64,000 bases of DNA from Sorghum bicolor (GCF_000003195.3 NC_012870.2:23924501-23988500), one strand, 5' to 3'. Counted from the first letter of the stretch, positions 34,154 through 46,763 are shown. Numbers and translations are program-made. Notes: generated from the letters alone by a model not told the origin.

Positions 34154-34305
34154 CTCTCTTCATTCTAAATTATAAAATGTTTTGTTTTTTTTGTAGATAC
34201 ATTATTTTGCTATACATCTAGACATAGTGTATATGTAAGTACATAACAAAAACTATGTATCTCGAAAAATTAAAATTCCAATTTAGAATGGAGAGAGAGA
34301 GAGAG
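34154..34305. mobile_element. Stowaway-like MITE
   Basis: Ends ctctcttcattctaaattata and ttccaatttagaatggagag are inverted repeats, with TA at 34152-34153 and 34306-34307. The right end runs into a short GA repeat. Confidence 0.7.
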
Positions 34306-34329
34306 TAGGTTTTAGATACGAAGTTGGGA

Positions 34330-35400
34330 ACAACGGCCAAGCAGGAGCCCATTGTCACGACTATGTTTGATGTGTCTTGCATTGTTCATCTAGGCGACGG
34401 CATGAGCCTGAGTTTCTAGAAGGATCTATGGCTAAGTATTGAGCTATTGTACTCCGCCGTGCCGGCCCCCTACAAGGCGATCTCGCACGGTGGTTGCAAT
34501 CGGTCTATCAGGGACGCACTACTCAATTGCAGATGGGTCAGGGACATCATAGGGGCCTAACGACGCAGATCCTTTGCGACTACATCATGACATAGGATTT
34601 AATTCATAATATTGTTTTGGACCCCCTGCAGTCGGATTGGTTCATTTGGAAGTGGTCGGCTAAGGGTCAGTATTCAGCATCCTCCACCTACCGTGCTTTC
34701 TCCTAGGTTCTTTAGAGCTACTGGGAGCCAAGGAGTTGTAGCAGGCAAGAGCACCGCTAAAGGTTAAGCTGCTCTTCTGGCTCGCAATCCATAACAGGCT
34801 CTAGACCGCAGATTGCCAAAAGCGCCATGGCCTGCAAGAATTGGATGGTTTCGCCCTCTAAGATGAGGTCGTGGAGTCCATCGCTCACCTTCTTTTAGGT
34901 TGTGACGTGGACAAGGAGGTTTGGTTCAGGGTTCTACAGCCAATTGGGCTTCATCAACTATTGGCGGACATGGGAGAGGATCTTGCTAATTGATTGTTGA
35001 GTCGTAGAGCCATGTCGGGGTTAACACAGCGAGCAGGGTTTGACTCGTTGGTGCTTCTCGTCTCTTGGGAAATCTGGAAGGAACCTAATGCCAGGGTTTT
35101 CAAAAGTGTGGTCTCCGTGCCAAGTCATCGCGTGGTGTATCTTCGACGAGGGCGCACAATGGATTGATGCAGGTTTCTCTAGTCTAGCAGGCATCTTGGC
35201 GTTCCTATTCAGTGTGCAAGTAGTCGCAAGACCGACCGCCTTATAGTCCATTTTGTAATTGTCAGATGAAGGTTGTTAGCCTCGCTAACATTTGGTCGCT
35301 TGCCACTTTTAAATGATTGGGGGATAGCAGGCCTACAAACCACTTGTAACAAAAATTCTTTCGTCTTAATGAAACAAGGGTCCAACCCGTTCGTGAAAAA
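34330..35400 (+). pseudogene. LINE 3' end with zf-RVT remnant
   Basis: Broken frames encode DWFIWKWSAKGQYSASSTYRAF, then LKVKLLFWLAIHNR-like and HLLLGCDVDKEVWF-like blocks. These are the zinc-binding C-terminal domain (zf-RVT) of plant L1-type reverse transcriptases. The 3' untranslated end reads cttaatgaaacaagggtcc and stops at gttcgtgaaaaag. Stops and frame shifts interrupt it, and the reverse transcriptase core is missing, so this is a dead 5'-truncated copy. Confidence 0.8.
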
Positions 35401-35881
35401 GAAGAGTTGGAAACAATAGATTTACGTCACATCGCTCCATGTAGGAGAGAGAGAGAGGGTTGAATTGCTATGTTGAAGCCCACACCACTGAGAAAGGGAG
35501 GTCCAGCGGCTCGAGCCATGGAAAAAGGGAAATGAAGAGGGAGAGCACATTGTGAAGAGAGGGGAAGGTGGAGATGAAGAAAATATCATAGGCCCGACTT
35601 AACTTGAGTTCTAGTTAAACTGTGCAAAGGTATTATTGTTGTGGGTTTGTATGCATTAATGATGAGTTATTAGGGATAGAGACACGATCACAATATTTCC
35701 ACAAAGCATTTTTATGGAACCTTTTTTTAGCAAAATGTTGTTGAGACATGGTTTTTTAACCCGTTGCAAAGAGCATGAACAAAGACGGTAGTTTAGAAAA
35801 AAAAACCATGATGTCTTACGAAAATAATTTAGAAACCATATAAAAAATATACTTTTTTTCTAAAAACATAATAGAACTTCG

Positions 35882-38800
35882 TCTATTATGATCATAAATG
35901 AGTGCAAGTCTTCTACAACTAAAAAGACTAAAACAGAGACATTTTTTTGTGCGGTTTTGGTTTCGTCAGCCTGCCCACAACCGATCGTGCGTCCGCCGCT
36001 GCGCGGTAACTTGGAAACCCCCCGTCCCCTCCGTGATCCCCTCCCCCTTCCTTTCTTCACCGTGAGCACTTCATGGTCTCTCTTCCTCCTCTCGATCCCA
36101 ACGCATCTCCGCCCGCCGCGAGTCGCGCCTGCGCCGGAGGCCGCGCCCCGCTCGCTGCGAGCCGCGCCTACGCCGGTGGCCTTGCCTCCCGCCGCGCAGC
36201 TGCCCGCACCCCGCCCGCCGCGAGCCGTGCCACGCCGGTGGCCGCGCCTCGCCCGCCGCGAGCCGCGCCTACGCCGGTGGCCGCGCCTCCCGCCGCGAGC
36301 CCGCGCGCACGCAGTTGGCTGCGGCCCGCCCGCTGCCCGAGCTCCACCCGCCACGCAGCTCCTCGCACGCCGGAGGCCGCGCCCCACCGGCCGCGAGCCC
36401 AGCGCCCGCGCACCCCATTGGCTGCAGCCCGCCCACTGCCCGAGCTGCCGTGCCGGTGGCCGCGCGCACGCCGTGGGGATCCAGGATCGAGATGGCGGTG
36501 GGGATTTGTACTGGCGGAGGCATCTCTACCAACTACTACACACCAAAAATTCCTACAGAAGGAACACCACATGAAAATTCCTGCAGAAGGAACACCATAT
36601 GCATGGTGAGTTTCTTAATTTTCTCTAAAACATTTAGGTCCTGCCATACCGAAGAATGGTCTCGTGTTTAGGTGATTTGGATTATGAGGACTTTCTATAA
36701 ATGTGGCTTGGCATGGGTAACCTGAAACTGAATGCATCTAGGATGATGAGCCATGCGTCGCCTGCTTTACTTGAGTTGTTCAGATTCTGTTCAATTGAGT
36801 GAAGAGCTGGTTGCATCATTTATTCATCGGCTCCAATTTAGTGTGACCACCTTATAGTACACTTTAATAGACCGTTTGGCTTTCTTTAGTAACTTTTGAT
36901 GCCTAGATATGAAAATTCGGTTGATAATTGTTCTGCAAAGATGGTTGGAGAACTGGCAAAAGAAAGCAACATTTTCTAAGGCTTCTTAGAGATGGATATT
37001 GGAATCATCAGTTTTATGTTGTTGCTTTACTCAAGATTTCTCGATTTCTATATATAGGTTTTAACTTCTCTTCTATGGCTATGAATGTCAAATATTGCCT
37101 GTACAATAGCTGGTTCCTTGGCTAGCAATATAAAAGATTGTACTTACGTCATGTCTTTTCTTCTTTTGATGCTATTTGTAACTATTCTTTAGAAGCACTG
37201 GTTTAAGAAGAAAATGGAGGGGATCATCTGCCAAGGACAAGGCGACATCAGATTCTTCTATCTCCAAAATCTCTGATTAAATCAAATGATTAATGCTCAA
37301 ATGATTAATGCAAACAGTGATGGGTGTCATCTTTATTGCTTGGATGGCAATTTGCTATGTTGTGATGGTTGTCCAGCTGCATTTCAAAATGTGGGATCTT
37401 TTGCCTGAAGGTGATTAGAATTGTCCTAAGTGTTTACTACAGAATAATGGTGTATAGAGGAATATTGCAAATCCTATTAGACGGGCTGAGATTCAAGGAA
37501 TCAGTCCACGTGGCATGGCTGACTATACTTTGGCACTTGCAGCTATCTTTTGGTGTAAGTTGTTTAGGACCCCTTCCTCTGGTGTTACATGTATATCTTT
37601 CTGAATGATTTTTTAGGCTCTGGTAGTCTGGTGTGCTTTTTAAAAGATGTCCCTCTGCTATATGACCTCCTATATTTTTCAAAAACTACATAGTGGTATA
37701 ATCCAACTAGGATGCTGAAACTTATCTGCAAATTATTGGTTGTGATACAATCCAACAGCCTCTTGTTCAGGAGAAACCTGAGAGTACTTTAGTGTATGGT
37801 AGGTCTTGTTAATATCAACCCATAGCTTCCCATTCTCTGAAAATAGCCAATGCCATTTGCAGATAAAAGTATACACTAGGTAAATGTTGAAGGTCGACCG
37901 TGCAACTAGAAGAAGGCAAAAAGAAGTAGCAACATAGGTTTCGGAACAATTTTGGTGCACTGAATAAGAAAACAACACAATATCTGAATCTGTTATTTGT
38001 TATAAGAGCTTTCTGCAGTACGTTTGCTCCTGCTAGAGAGTTTGCCCATGATAGAATAATTCAGCTTCAAGGTTTATATCTCCTTTGGTTCATCTTGCAT
38101 TGGGTTTGTCACACTGATTCCACTCCATGGTTAGGTACCTACTGCTTGTCTAACAAAAATACGATATTTTAGCATTAGCAAATATTTGTCTCAATGAAAT
38201 CCAACATGTTGTAGTACCTGGCCCTTGCATGCTTACATTGTTTAGTACATCTTCTTTCAGCTGCTGGATTCATGGCAACAATTGATCAATGCAGTCAACA
38301 CCAATGCAGGGATCAGAGGCATCCTGGAAGCCCTAGCCCCAGCCCACAGTGATGCTGCTTCAGCCTGCCATTTGGTTCCAGACTCTACAACACCCGTTTT
38401 TCCATGATGAGGTTCAAAGCCCGTTGGAAACCCGCTTGTTTGCTCGATTGCCAGTTGAGAAGTCTGTTCCAAATTCTCTATATGCTGAAAGTAACGGCAA
38501 GCTCTTATGCCCCAGTTAAGAAGTCTATATTTCTTATATTGTCACGAAGAATTCACTAATTTTATACCCCTTTCTTGCAATACCAATTGCAATTGGTAGT
38601 TTTAGATATGGCTAATGATGATGGTGCATTGCAAGTCGGCCAGGATGCCACAAAGCTATCGTTCATCACGTCCTTTTTAGTAAATATTATTAGATACATG
38701 TCCATCAATTATTATTACTTATTATCTTGTGACCTTATTCTATAATGACCTTGTATTACACAGATAGCCTTCCCAATGACTGAAGATTGTTTTCATATGA

Positions 38801-39547
38801 GGTGTGCAATTTTTAGTAAGAAATAAATTATTTTATTTATTTATTTTTGTATGGTGATAGTTTTGAGCTGCAACATATGAAGCAGTTCCTACATGTATAT
38901 TTGAACCTTTGATTCGGCAAGAGGAGTCAGAGCTTTAGTTAATACATGTGGTTTATTTAGAGTTGTCTTAATACGAAAACTATTGCTATTGCTACTCCAC
39001 ATGTTACAATTATAGTGCATATACGTGCCGCCTCAATTTCTTCACGCCAGCCGTGCACTGCATCGTCTTCAGCGTCAGGAGGGAGAGAAGGGTAGGGGTT
39101 TAGCTTTACGTTTCGTGGGGCATATTTATATGATGAGTGTAATATACTTTGTTTAAGATTTTGTGATAGATTTTTCAAGACATGCAACCCGTATGACAGG
39201 GACTAATATTTATATATATACTCAAACCTGTGTACAAGATAGTATGGAGATGCAGCGGAACTTATTCGTAGATTTATTGGTATACAAAATAAACGGATAT
39301 CGGAAATTTTTCTAGCCGATATAAAATATTATCTTAACTGTATCACGAAAAGGTCTATAGAGTAGAGTTTGTGAGTGTGATGCCACGCTCTCCATGACTA
39401 TGTTAATTTCACGAACTTTGTATTTTGAATTAAATGTCACTTTAATATTGGTATTTAATTTATAGTATTATTATCTTATCGTGCTATCCGTGTATTTTTA
39501 GTACAAAAGTTTAGTTACCCCGTAGCAACGCACGGTACGCTACCTAG
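35882..39547 (+). mobile_element. Candidate Helitron with captured PHD-finger gene fragment
   Basis: The right end is clear: CCCCGTAGCAACGCACGGTACGCTAC, then CTAG and host T (39548), with a CCGT/ACGG stem. The left end TCTATTATGATCATAAATGAG (35882) resembles Helitron 5' ends but follows G instead of A, so it is tentative. The interior begins with a very GC-rich stretch (35980-36500) rich in CGCGCCTACGCCGGTGGCC-like repeats, which looks like a first exon or leader. Exon-like pieces follow, including the PHD finger. No helicase gene is present. Confidence 0.55.
37319..37560 (+). pseudogene. Captured PHD-finger exon fragments
   Basis: The frame at 37319 reads DGCHLYCLDGNLLCCDGCPAAF, the Cys-rich first half of a plant PHD finger. 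After a one-base slip the next frame gives LLPEGD*NCPKC, with the usual Trp changed to a stop. About 50 bases on, RRAEIQGIS follows. This order (CxxCD... GxLLCCDGCP... LPEGxWxCPxC... GAEIxGID) resembles PTM/DDT-type PHD proteins of plants. It is disrupted and lies in the candidate Helitron. Confidence 0.7.
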
Positions 39548-40340
39548 TATATTATACTAAAACTAAAAGCTGCCGTTGCGACTAAACTTGCAGCGATAGT
39601 TTGAACACAAGTCAAACAAATCATTTTTTAGGATGGAGCCGATAAAACGGCGCCACCGATAGAATGATCATGATCAAATGCACTGCTGCAGATTGCATTT
39701 GTTTTGTCCGCGCGTCCTTTTTATTTGGATTGGACCAGCCCTGTTGAATGTTGACTGAAATGTCCTTGTTTATTAATTATATATCCTCCACTGCTTTTAC
39801 CTAAACTTCACATTAGCCATTAATTTTGTTGGAATCTATGAAGGAAACTTCCAAGCAACATTATTCAAAGACATAGTTCTCCTACACATTCTCGTGAAAG
39901 AGGAATTTCCAATCATATTAGTTTGTGCTGTGAAACATGTTACCTGTCGTTAAAACTTTTCTCCCTACCTCTCTCTCGATTGACACTTGACACTATAGCA
40001 CAGAAGAACACATAGACATAAAGTTAGTGAACTATTATCTATTTTCAAGATACTAGTAATTACAATATAGAACTCTGACGCACATGTACTCTGACTGAGA
40101 AGTTTGGTAAGAGCATACCTAGAGAACGGATTAAGATTAGGGTTGTTTGTCCTCATCCAGTGGGATACCACAATTTGTGATCAACAAATTTTGTGTTAAG
40201 AACAAACAAATACTACTCGATAAGATTATCCATATATGATCAAAATTAGCATCACGCCAAATCGCAGTGGAACATCACAATTAGCATCGCTCCCCCAATC
40301 GCAGCCTCCACTCCAAAGGGCGGACTCGTACCTGTCCGTG
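39548..40340. other. No feature seen
   Basis: Intergenic DNA between the Helitron end and the 3' end of lectin kinase copy 2. I see no coding frame and no element terminus. Confidence 0.5.
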
Positions 40341-40345
40341 TCATC

Positions 40346-42430
40346 TCATCTGCCGCCGGAGAGCGCGATTCCAGACATGGTGGCGACGCTCGTCGCCGCC
40401 GTCGAGGTTGGACGCCAGACGAACCAGGAGTCGAAGAGAGAGTGGTGCCCCTCCATGCCCGCGAGCGTGTCTAACGTCAGGTAGGTCGCGGGCAGCTCTG
40501 GCAAGGGCGCGCTGCCGTCGAGGTACTGCGTGACCTGCCGCATGGTCGGCCGCGCCGCCGGCGACGGGTGCAGGCACGCCAGCCCCAGCCGCAGCACCAG
40601 ATCGGCTTCCGTGGCGTCGTACTCCAGGCCAAGCCTAGTGTCCACCGCGCCGGTGATGGAGCCCTTGCGCCAGTGCCCGAGCACCCAGTCCACGAGCACG
40701 AACCGGTCCCCAACCCCAACGGCGGCGGCGTCATGTTCCTCCTCCTCCTCGATGGGCCTCCGGCCGCAGGCAACCTCCAGTAGGAACGCGCCGAAGGCGA
40801 ACACGTCGGAGAGTGTGGTCGCCTTGCCGGAGCGCACCAGCTCCGGGGCCAGGTACCCCATGGTGCCGACCACATGCGTGGTCTGTGGGTCCGTGCCATG
40901 GTCGTACAACCTCGCAAGGCCGAAGTCACCCAGCCGCCCGTTCATCTCGCCGTCGATGAGCACGTTGCTTGCTTTGATGTCTCGATGTATAACCACCTTC
41001 TCCCACTCCTCGTGCATGTAGAGTAGCCCTGCCGCCACACCTCTGATGATGTGAAGCCTCTGAGCCCAATCCAGGACGGGCTTGTCGTCGCCGCCATGGC
41101 AGTGTAAGTGCTTGTCGAGGCTGCCATTTGGCATGTAGTCATAGACCAGCAAGAGCTCCCCTTCGCGCCGGCAGTAGCCGAGCAATGGCACAAGGTTACG
41201 GTGCCGGAGACGGCCGATGCTGGCAACCTCGGCGACGAACTCCTTCATCCCTTGCCTGGACTCGTGAGACACCTTCTTCACGGCAACCTCGGTCCCGGAA
41301 GCCGGGAGCACGCCCCTGTACACCCTGCCAAATCCGCCTGCTCCGAGCAGTCGCTTGTCCCTGAAGCCACCGGTGGCGTCGTACAGGTCCTTGTACGCGA
41401 ACCGGTGTGGCCCGAACTCCACCTCCCAGTCTTCGCGCAGCTCGGCGTACCTGAGCCGCCGTCGGAGGACCAAGCACGCGACGCCGACCGCTGCGAGGAC
41501 GGACACCGTGGTGGCTATCGGCAGCGCGATGGTCAGCGCCTTGGACCGTGGCTTTGGGCCGATGCGAGGCAGCTTCGGCAGCTTGTCGTAGTCGAGAGCC
41601 GGAGCGGCGCCGTCGAGCGCGAAGCTCCAGCCGAGCACGTAGTGCTTGACAAGCACGATGCTGGACGCCGACGAGAAGCCGACGTACGCCGTGTCCGTGA
41701 TGACCATCGAGAGGTTGATCTTCGTGGAGATGAGCGGCCTCCGGGGCCTGGGCCGGCGCGCCGGGGCCATGGCCACGGTGACCTCCGCCGTCGCGGCGTC
41801 GTAGTCCAGCCACACCTGCATGGGGTCCCTGCTTATCAGGCTCAGGTTCCGGAACGTGCCGTCGCCGTCGTCGTCGTCGTCGAAGTACCCCGCCGGCGCG
41901 GCCGCGGTGGAGTTGAGGCTGTTGACGTCGACGCCGACGTGGTTGTTGTTGATGTCGGCGAACTCCGGGTTGCGCACGGTGTCGAGCTCGACGGCGAAGA
42001 CGTGGTTGCGGGCGTCGCCGTTGTCGGTGCCGTTGAACATGCCCAGGTACTGCTGCGGCATCGCCGTGGACAGGTCCGTGGTCGGCGCCACCAGGAACGC
42101 GAACCCGCTGGTGCTCAGGTCGAGGAACTCCGACACGATGGCGAACACGAACGTGGTCGAGAAGGACGACACCGCCGCGGCGGCGGCACCAGCTGTCCCC
42201 GCCGGCGCCCGGTGGAACTTGACCGGGTCCGGATGGAACGCGTGGCCCTTGGACATGTTGGTGTCGTTGGTGAGCTGAAGCAGACCGGCCGGCGTGACGG
42301 TCGCCGTACCGTCGAGCGACAAGCCCGCGCCGCCGAAGCCGTTGTAGGCGAACTCCACGGCGCCACCATGGCTGGTGGCGGCGACCATTACCGCAACCAC
42401 CACCATCGGCAGAACACGGTTAGCAGCCAT
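40346..42430 (-). CDS. L-type lectin-domain receptor kinase, copy 2
   Basis: Intronless, 694 aa from the signal-peptide Met ([20 protein letters not shown]); an upstream in-frame Met would give 703. The legume-lectin domain (25-270) keeps the [18 protein letters not shown] metal-site region. The membrane segment is at about 299-323. The kinase domain spans 355-630, with [10 protein letters not shown] (362-371), Lys385, HRD 482-484 and DFG 502-504. Compared with copy 1 it carries an Ala-rich insert after the N-terminal lectin strands (78-86), a run of Asp at 184-190 and an acidic [15 protein letters not shown] insert in the kinase C-lobe (561-575). The tail ends SGGR. It is probably a plasma-membrane sensor kinase; ligand unknown. 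Confidence 0.93.
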   Translation of the reverse strand: MAANRVLPMVVVAVMVAATSHGGAVEFAYNGFGGAGLSLDGTATVTPAGLLQLTNDTNMSKGHAFHPDPVKFHRAPAGTAGAAAAAVSSFSTTFVFAIVSEFLDLSTSGFAFLVAPTTDLSTAMPQQYLGMFNGTDNGDARNHVFAVELDTVRNPEFADINNNHVGVDVNSLNSTAAAPAGYFDDDDDGDGTFRNLSLISRDPMQVWLDYDAATAEVTVAMAPARRPRPRRPLISTKINLSMVITDTAYVGFSSASSIVLVKHYVLGWSFALDGAAPALDYDKLPKLPRIGPKPRSKALTIALPIATTVSVLAAVGVACLVLRRRLRYAELREDWEVEFGPHRFAYKDLYDATGGFRDKRLLGAGGFGRVYRGVLPASGTEVAVKKVSHESRQGMKEFVAEVASIGRLRHRNLVPLLGYCRREGELLLVYDYMPNGSLDKHLHCHGGDDKPVLDWAQRLHIIRGVAAGLLYMHEEWEKVVIHRDIKASNVLIDGEMNGRLGDFGLARLYDHGTDPQTTHVVGTMGYLAPELVRSGKATTLSDVFAFGAFLLEVACGRRPIEEEEEHDAAAVGVGDRFVLVDWVLGHWRKGSITGAVDTRLGLEYDATEADLVLRLGLACLHPSPAARPTMRQVTQYLDGSAPLPELPATYLTLDTLAGMEGHHSLFDSWFVWRPTSTAATSVATMSGIALSGGR

Positions 42431-42559
42431 GGCGCTGCACACTTGTTGCCACATCACAGGGACACTGACGAAGGCTCCATTAGTCGTCTCGCGAAGTCAT
42501 CAAGCCACGAAATCTACTCTTGTGATAGCAAGTCCCAAATCAAGTACAGTAGTAGCTAG

Positions 42560-43240
42560 CACACTTCACACTTGAGGCTGGGAGCAATGGAGACCCACAA
42601 CTGCAAGAAAGGGCAGGTCACCATGAGAGCGAGAGCGACCTGCCATCATTCGTCATCCATATTCAACAATGGGCGGCGTAAGACTGCAAATGAACTGTGG
42701 TTGCGTTTCATTTCCTTCCACGACCTGCATGTGTATAGTATACTTGTATCTGAACGTCATCGCTCACGGTGTCGTGCTCAATTGGAAATCTCTACTTGTA
42801 CTCTATAACAGGTGGCACTAAAATTTGTCAAGAGTGCATCTAGACGATGTAACCTGAACACTCATCGTGGCCAGATAAATCAAAATCAATGTGGACACAC
42901 CCACATGGTGATATGGACCTCTTGACCAAGACTAATTGGACCGCCAGCAGGAAATTTCGTCTGCAAGTGTCGATCAGTATACATGTCACTGATAATAGAG
43001 CGGAGCTAGTACCTCTGAGATTTTTTTGGACCACGACTTGAGTGTCGCCTGAAAATGCTCCATGTTTATGTTTTCAGCACGGCAAGTTGACCTAAACTTT
43101 AGTTAGATGATTGATAAGGCGCTAGCTAGTTTATTAGTTGCGTGGGATCCAATCAAACCGTTAGAAACAAAAAAAATCAGTACTATAACAAGTGGCACTA
43201 AAATTTGTCACATCCGTCAATGGTGCATCTCGTTGCAAGC
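42560..43240. other. Upstream region of lectin kinase copy 2
   Basis: No coding frame. A TATA-like string on the minus strand (agtatactatacac, about 42730-42745) is about 300 bp from the ATG and too weak to call. An acaagtggcactaaaatttgtca phrase occurs near 42810 and again near 43188. Confidence 0.35.
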
Positions 43241-43474
43241 GGTGTTTGGATGAGGTTGTTAAAGTTTAACAGGTACTGTAGTATTTTTGTTTTATTTGAC
43301 AATCAGTATTAATCATATACTAATTAGGCTCAAAAGATTCATCTTGCAAATTACGCTCTAGCCATATTTTTAGTTTTATAAATAATCTATATTTAGTACT
43401 TTATATATATCCAAATATTTGATGTAACATGTTTGATATAACATGCGGTAAATACCGCCCGCAACCAAACAAAC
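43241..43474. mobile_element. hAT-like MITE remnant
   Basis: It begins ggtgtttggatgaggttgttaaag and contains actaattaggctcaaaagattc. It ends cgcaaccaaacaaac, complementary to the left edge. This is the pattern of the common grass hAT-like MITEs. Confidence 0.55.
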
Positions 43475-43828
43475 TCTAAATAACCACACAATTCCACGCG
43501 CTGAACAGGACAGAACTAATCGCTAGATTTGACCTGAGCACACCACTTCATGTGCTTCGCCTAGTACTGATGAATCTGTGGCAGTCCTCTACAAGGTAGG
43601 TGTGACATCTTTTGGTTTTGGAGTGACTCCAGGTCCATGTACCAACGAGACAAGGTAACGTCCCAATATAGTACATTAGATCCCACGTGTCTTAGCTCTA
43701 GCTCTTGACAAAGTGAGGGCCACATAATTTCTTTTCTTTTCTTTTCTTTCGATCAATTCGGGGGAGTTCCCACCTACTTATATTTAATCGAAGGAGCTAA
43801 AAGCTTGAACAGATTCAGCATACTTCTA

Positions 43829-44060
43829 AGGCTTTAAAAAATTGCAAAAAAATTTAGATTCACCATTATATCGAACCTTACGGTACATACATGAAGCATT
43901 ACATATAGATAAAATAAATAACTAATTACACAGTTTACCTATAATTTACGAGACGAACTTTTTAAGTCTAATTAGTTTATAATTGGATAATATTTGTCAA
44001 ATATAAACAAAAGAGCTACAATGTCTATTTTGCAAAAAAAAATTAGAACTAAACAAGGCC
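43829..44060. mobile_element. hAT-like MITE, left end degraded
   Basis: The right end gaactaaacaaggcc and the internal phrases atgaagcatt, acgagacgaact and tctaattag match the intact copies at 50079 and 54883. The left terminus is no longer recognisable. Confidence 0.65.
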
Positions 44061-44223
44061 TAACATACCAGAAAGTGTACATAGTTTTAAGAGAAGAGGT
44101 GTGAAGAGATAGAGCAGAGAGCATAAGAAGTCATGGTTACATCAACCTTGCACAAGCCAAGGCATTGATCAAAAGACAATCACCAAAGAACACCACCACC
44201 CACCCACACACATACTCAACCAT

Positions 44224-44835
44224 GCACCATGATTATTGTGCTGCCACACCAGCCCTCGTAGCTATGCCGATCCAGAGCCATACTCTGTGATGGAGCACAA
44301 TAGAAAGGGGACTAAAGGTGGTGAGAGATACTCCAACCAAGGCACACCAGAGACAACAATCTCCCTTTAAGCTAAAGGCAACACCTTTCACAGCATATAC
44401 GGGTTCCACGTACCATAATCTAATGCCAAAATAAGGAGAGAAATCCTTGAAGGGCGACGACGGAAGAGGTGGACCACCCGCATAAGATTTGATGACACCA
44501 TACTAATAGGAGAGCGCCGACGGAGCAGAGGCGGCAAAGGCGAACACTCACCGGCTCATGATAGGAGTCGAACTTGCAACATACCACCCATATCCGTCGC
44601 CAAGCAAGCACGGAAAATGAACGGATGAAAGGGAAAGCAGAAGCAACTTAGCATAGGCCACAAGCAAGCCTTGGCGCTATCTGTGAGACAACCACGAATC
44701 ACCGGAGAACGCCACAGCAGAACAACATACTCGCCGCTGCACCACGATTATTGTGCAACTACACCATCCCACGTAGCTACGCCGATCCAAAGCCTTTCTC
44801 TGTGATGGAGCACAATGGAAAGGGGACTAAAAGCG
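44224..44835. repeat. Pair of 95-bp direct repeats, unknown element
   Basis: accatgattattgtgctgcc...gagcacaatagaaaggggac (44227-44308) recurs as accacgattattgtgcaact...gagcacaatggaaaggggac (44741-44823), 514 bp apart. A phrase on the Ptta-like pattern catccgtcgccaagc occurs between and after the copies. No coding frame. The spacing suggests a non-coding transposon region, possibly a LINE leader. Confidence 0.6.
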
Positions 44836-45919
44836 ACGAAGTAGAGGTGCCAAAGGCAGACATTCACAGTCAATTGCAATGCTAGCCATGTCCGTCGCCA
44901 AGTAGGCTCAAGAGGTAAAGTTTTTTTTTGTGTCCTTCAGAGCACATGCTCTCACCTATTAAATTCACATTAAGAAGTGTACAAACATATATTTTAATAT
45001 GAATCTAACAGATGAGAGCATATGCCCTCAAAAAAAAAAAAATACCATGTTCGGCTCAAGAGATAAAAGAATATAGAGAGGGAGCAAAGAGGCATAGGAC
45101 ATGGTTCGCAAAGGTGGAGCACCTTCCCACGCACCTCGTATGGCACTTTCATTGCACATTAATCCATGAGTCATCACCGGTCGTAGAAAAGAAAAGTGGA
45201 GATTCAACACACTAGCACCTCCCACTGGCGGAGCCACCGCCTGGCGACCCCGGTCAGCCGGCCGGGCTCATCCACAAAGCGGAAAGAAAAATTATATTTA
45301 TATTATATAAAAATATTATATATTTTTAAATAAATATTTATGCACAATAAAAAATATCCGGGCTTCCGAAAGTTTTTGGCTTAGTCACTGGCACCTCCCA
45401 ACGCACTAGGTACGCCGCTTTCGCTACTTGTTCAAGCATACCACCGCCCGCCATGCACCACGAGCAGCCGGCCATGAGCACGCTGCTGCCGCGCCGTGTA
45501 CGTGCGCTGCCTGGGAGTCGGTCGGCCTCTGCCGCTGCAGGCCACTGGAGAGGCCGCTGCAGCCAGCACGCACGGGGATTGGAGGTCGACGCTCTCAGCC
45601 GCCATCGCTCGCCCGCGACCGTGTCCGTCCGCCAGCCATCAACTAGCTGGTAGAAACGTGTCCTCGTCCGATGGCCTGGAGGCGCCGGATCTAGGAAGGG
45701 TCGACGGATGTGAACCCACGAGACGCAGATCCGGTGCTCCGATGGCCATCTCGCTCGCCGCCGCTAGTCCTTGTTGCCAAGGGTCACATTTCTAAGCAGT
45801 CCAATATAGTACATTAGATAAGTTGGAAACTTGGAAAAATCTGTTTTTGAGATTTCAAAAACTTGGATAACAACCAGAGGACAAGTTCGGGACTACTGTT
45901 TATTTTACTAAAAGAAATA
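44836..45919. other. GC-rich and AT-rich debris without a credible gene
   Basis: The frames at 45428-45795 come from a GC-rich patch with no domain and three competing frames on the same strand. This looks like leader-like captured DNA. A polyA run lies at 45030-45043. Confidence 0.4.
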
Positions 45920-46160
45920 CTCGCTCCATCCAAAATTATAAGTCATTTTTTAGAGTTAAAGCATTTTGACTAAATTTATATAATAAAATAATAATACTTA
46001 TGATATCAATTAAGTATTATTAGATTTCTCATTAATTATATTTTCGTATACTTATTTGATGTCATAAATCTTCATAATTTTTTTTATAATTTTAATCAAA
46101 CTTGAGATTCTTTGAATCTTCAAGATTTTTAGAATATCTTATTATTTGGAACGGAGGAAG
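45920..46160. mobile_element. Stowaway-type MITE
   Basis: Inverted ends ctcgctccatccaaaattataag and cttattatttggaacggaggaag, with TA duplications at 45918-45919 and 46161-46162. Confidence 0.8.
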
Positions 46161-46166
46161 TACTAA

Positions 46167-46485
46167 GGGCCTATTTGGTACAGCTTACAACAGCTTTATG
46201 AGTTGTTGTGAGCTTTTTTTTTGTCAAACACTTATTTCCAAAATAGTTTTACGAGTGAAGTTATTTTTTCTCTCCTCTCATAAAGACATAAGTTGAGATA
46301 AAGCTGAAAAAAGTAGCTTATTGCAGCTCTCTCTCTCATTTCTCTCTCTCAACTATGCATGGAATAGTTGGTGAAGCTATTTTGCCAAATACTTTTCAAA
46401 AACAGCTCAACTTCATCTAGAAAGTCACTCGTAAAACTATTTTCTAAAAAAACAGCTTTACTAGTGAAGTTGAACTGTGCCAAAA
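46167..46485. mobile_element. MITE of the GGGCCTATTTGGTACAGCTT type
   Basis: The left end gggcctatttggtacagctt is complementary to the right end aagttgaactgtgccaaa, and inner segments are also inverted (aaaatagttttacgagtgaag against tcactcgtaaaactatttt). A (CT)n tract lies in the centre. Superfamily not certain. Confidence 0.65.
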
Positions 46486-46763
46486 ACAACTCTAAGCAGT
46501 CCAATGATGCATCATTTGCACATTTGGCATCTGCCCGGCGTCATGAATCATGTGAGGCCCCGTTTGTTTTAGAAGGAATGACTTCTATGAAAAATTCCGG
46601 CGTCATTCACCTCTAACTGATGAGTCCTAAGTCATGTTGTTGATGCTCGGATCCTCATTAATTGTCACATTGGTCACCATTCTAGGCCTGTGACACTTCT
46701 CTGATCGGCAGCGGCCTAGAATTGACTGCAGACTTCAGAATTCGTCGCGGCTCGCGGTCTCGA

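Noticed and set aside
35888..36609. Ala/Pro/Arg-rich frames of up to 228 codons
   Set aside because: All come from a GC-rich tandem repeat. Several frames and both strands are equally open, so there is no evidence of translation.
41108..42559. 483-codon plus-strand frame opposite lectin kinase copy 2
   Set aside because: Same cause. High third-position GC in the real gene removes stops from the opposite strand.
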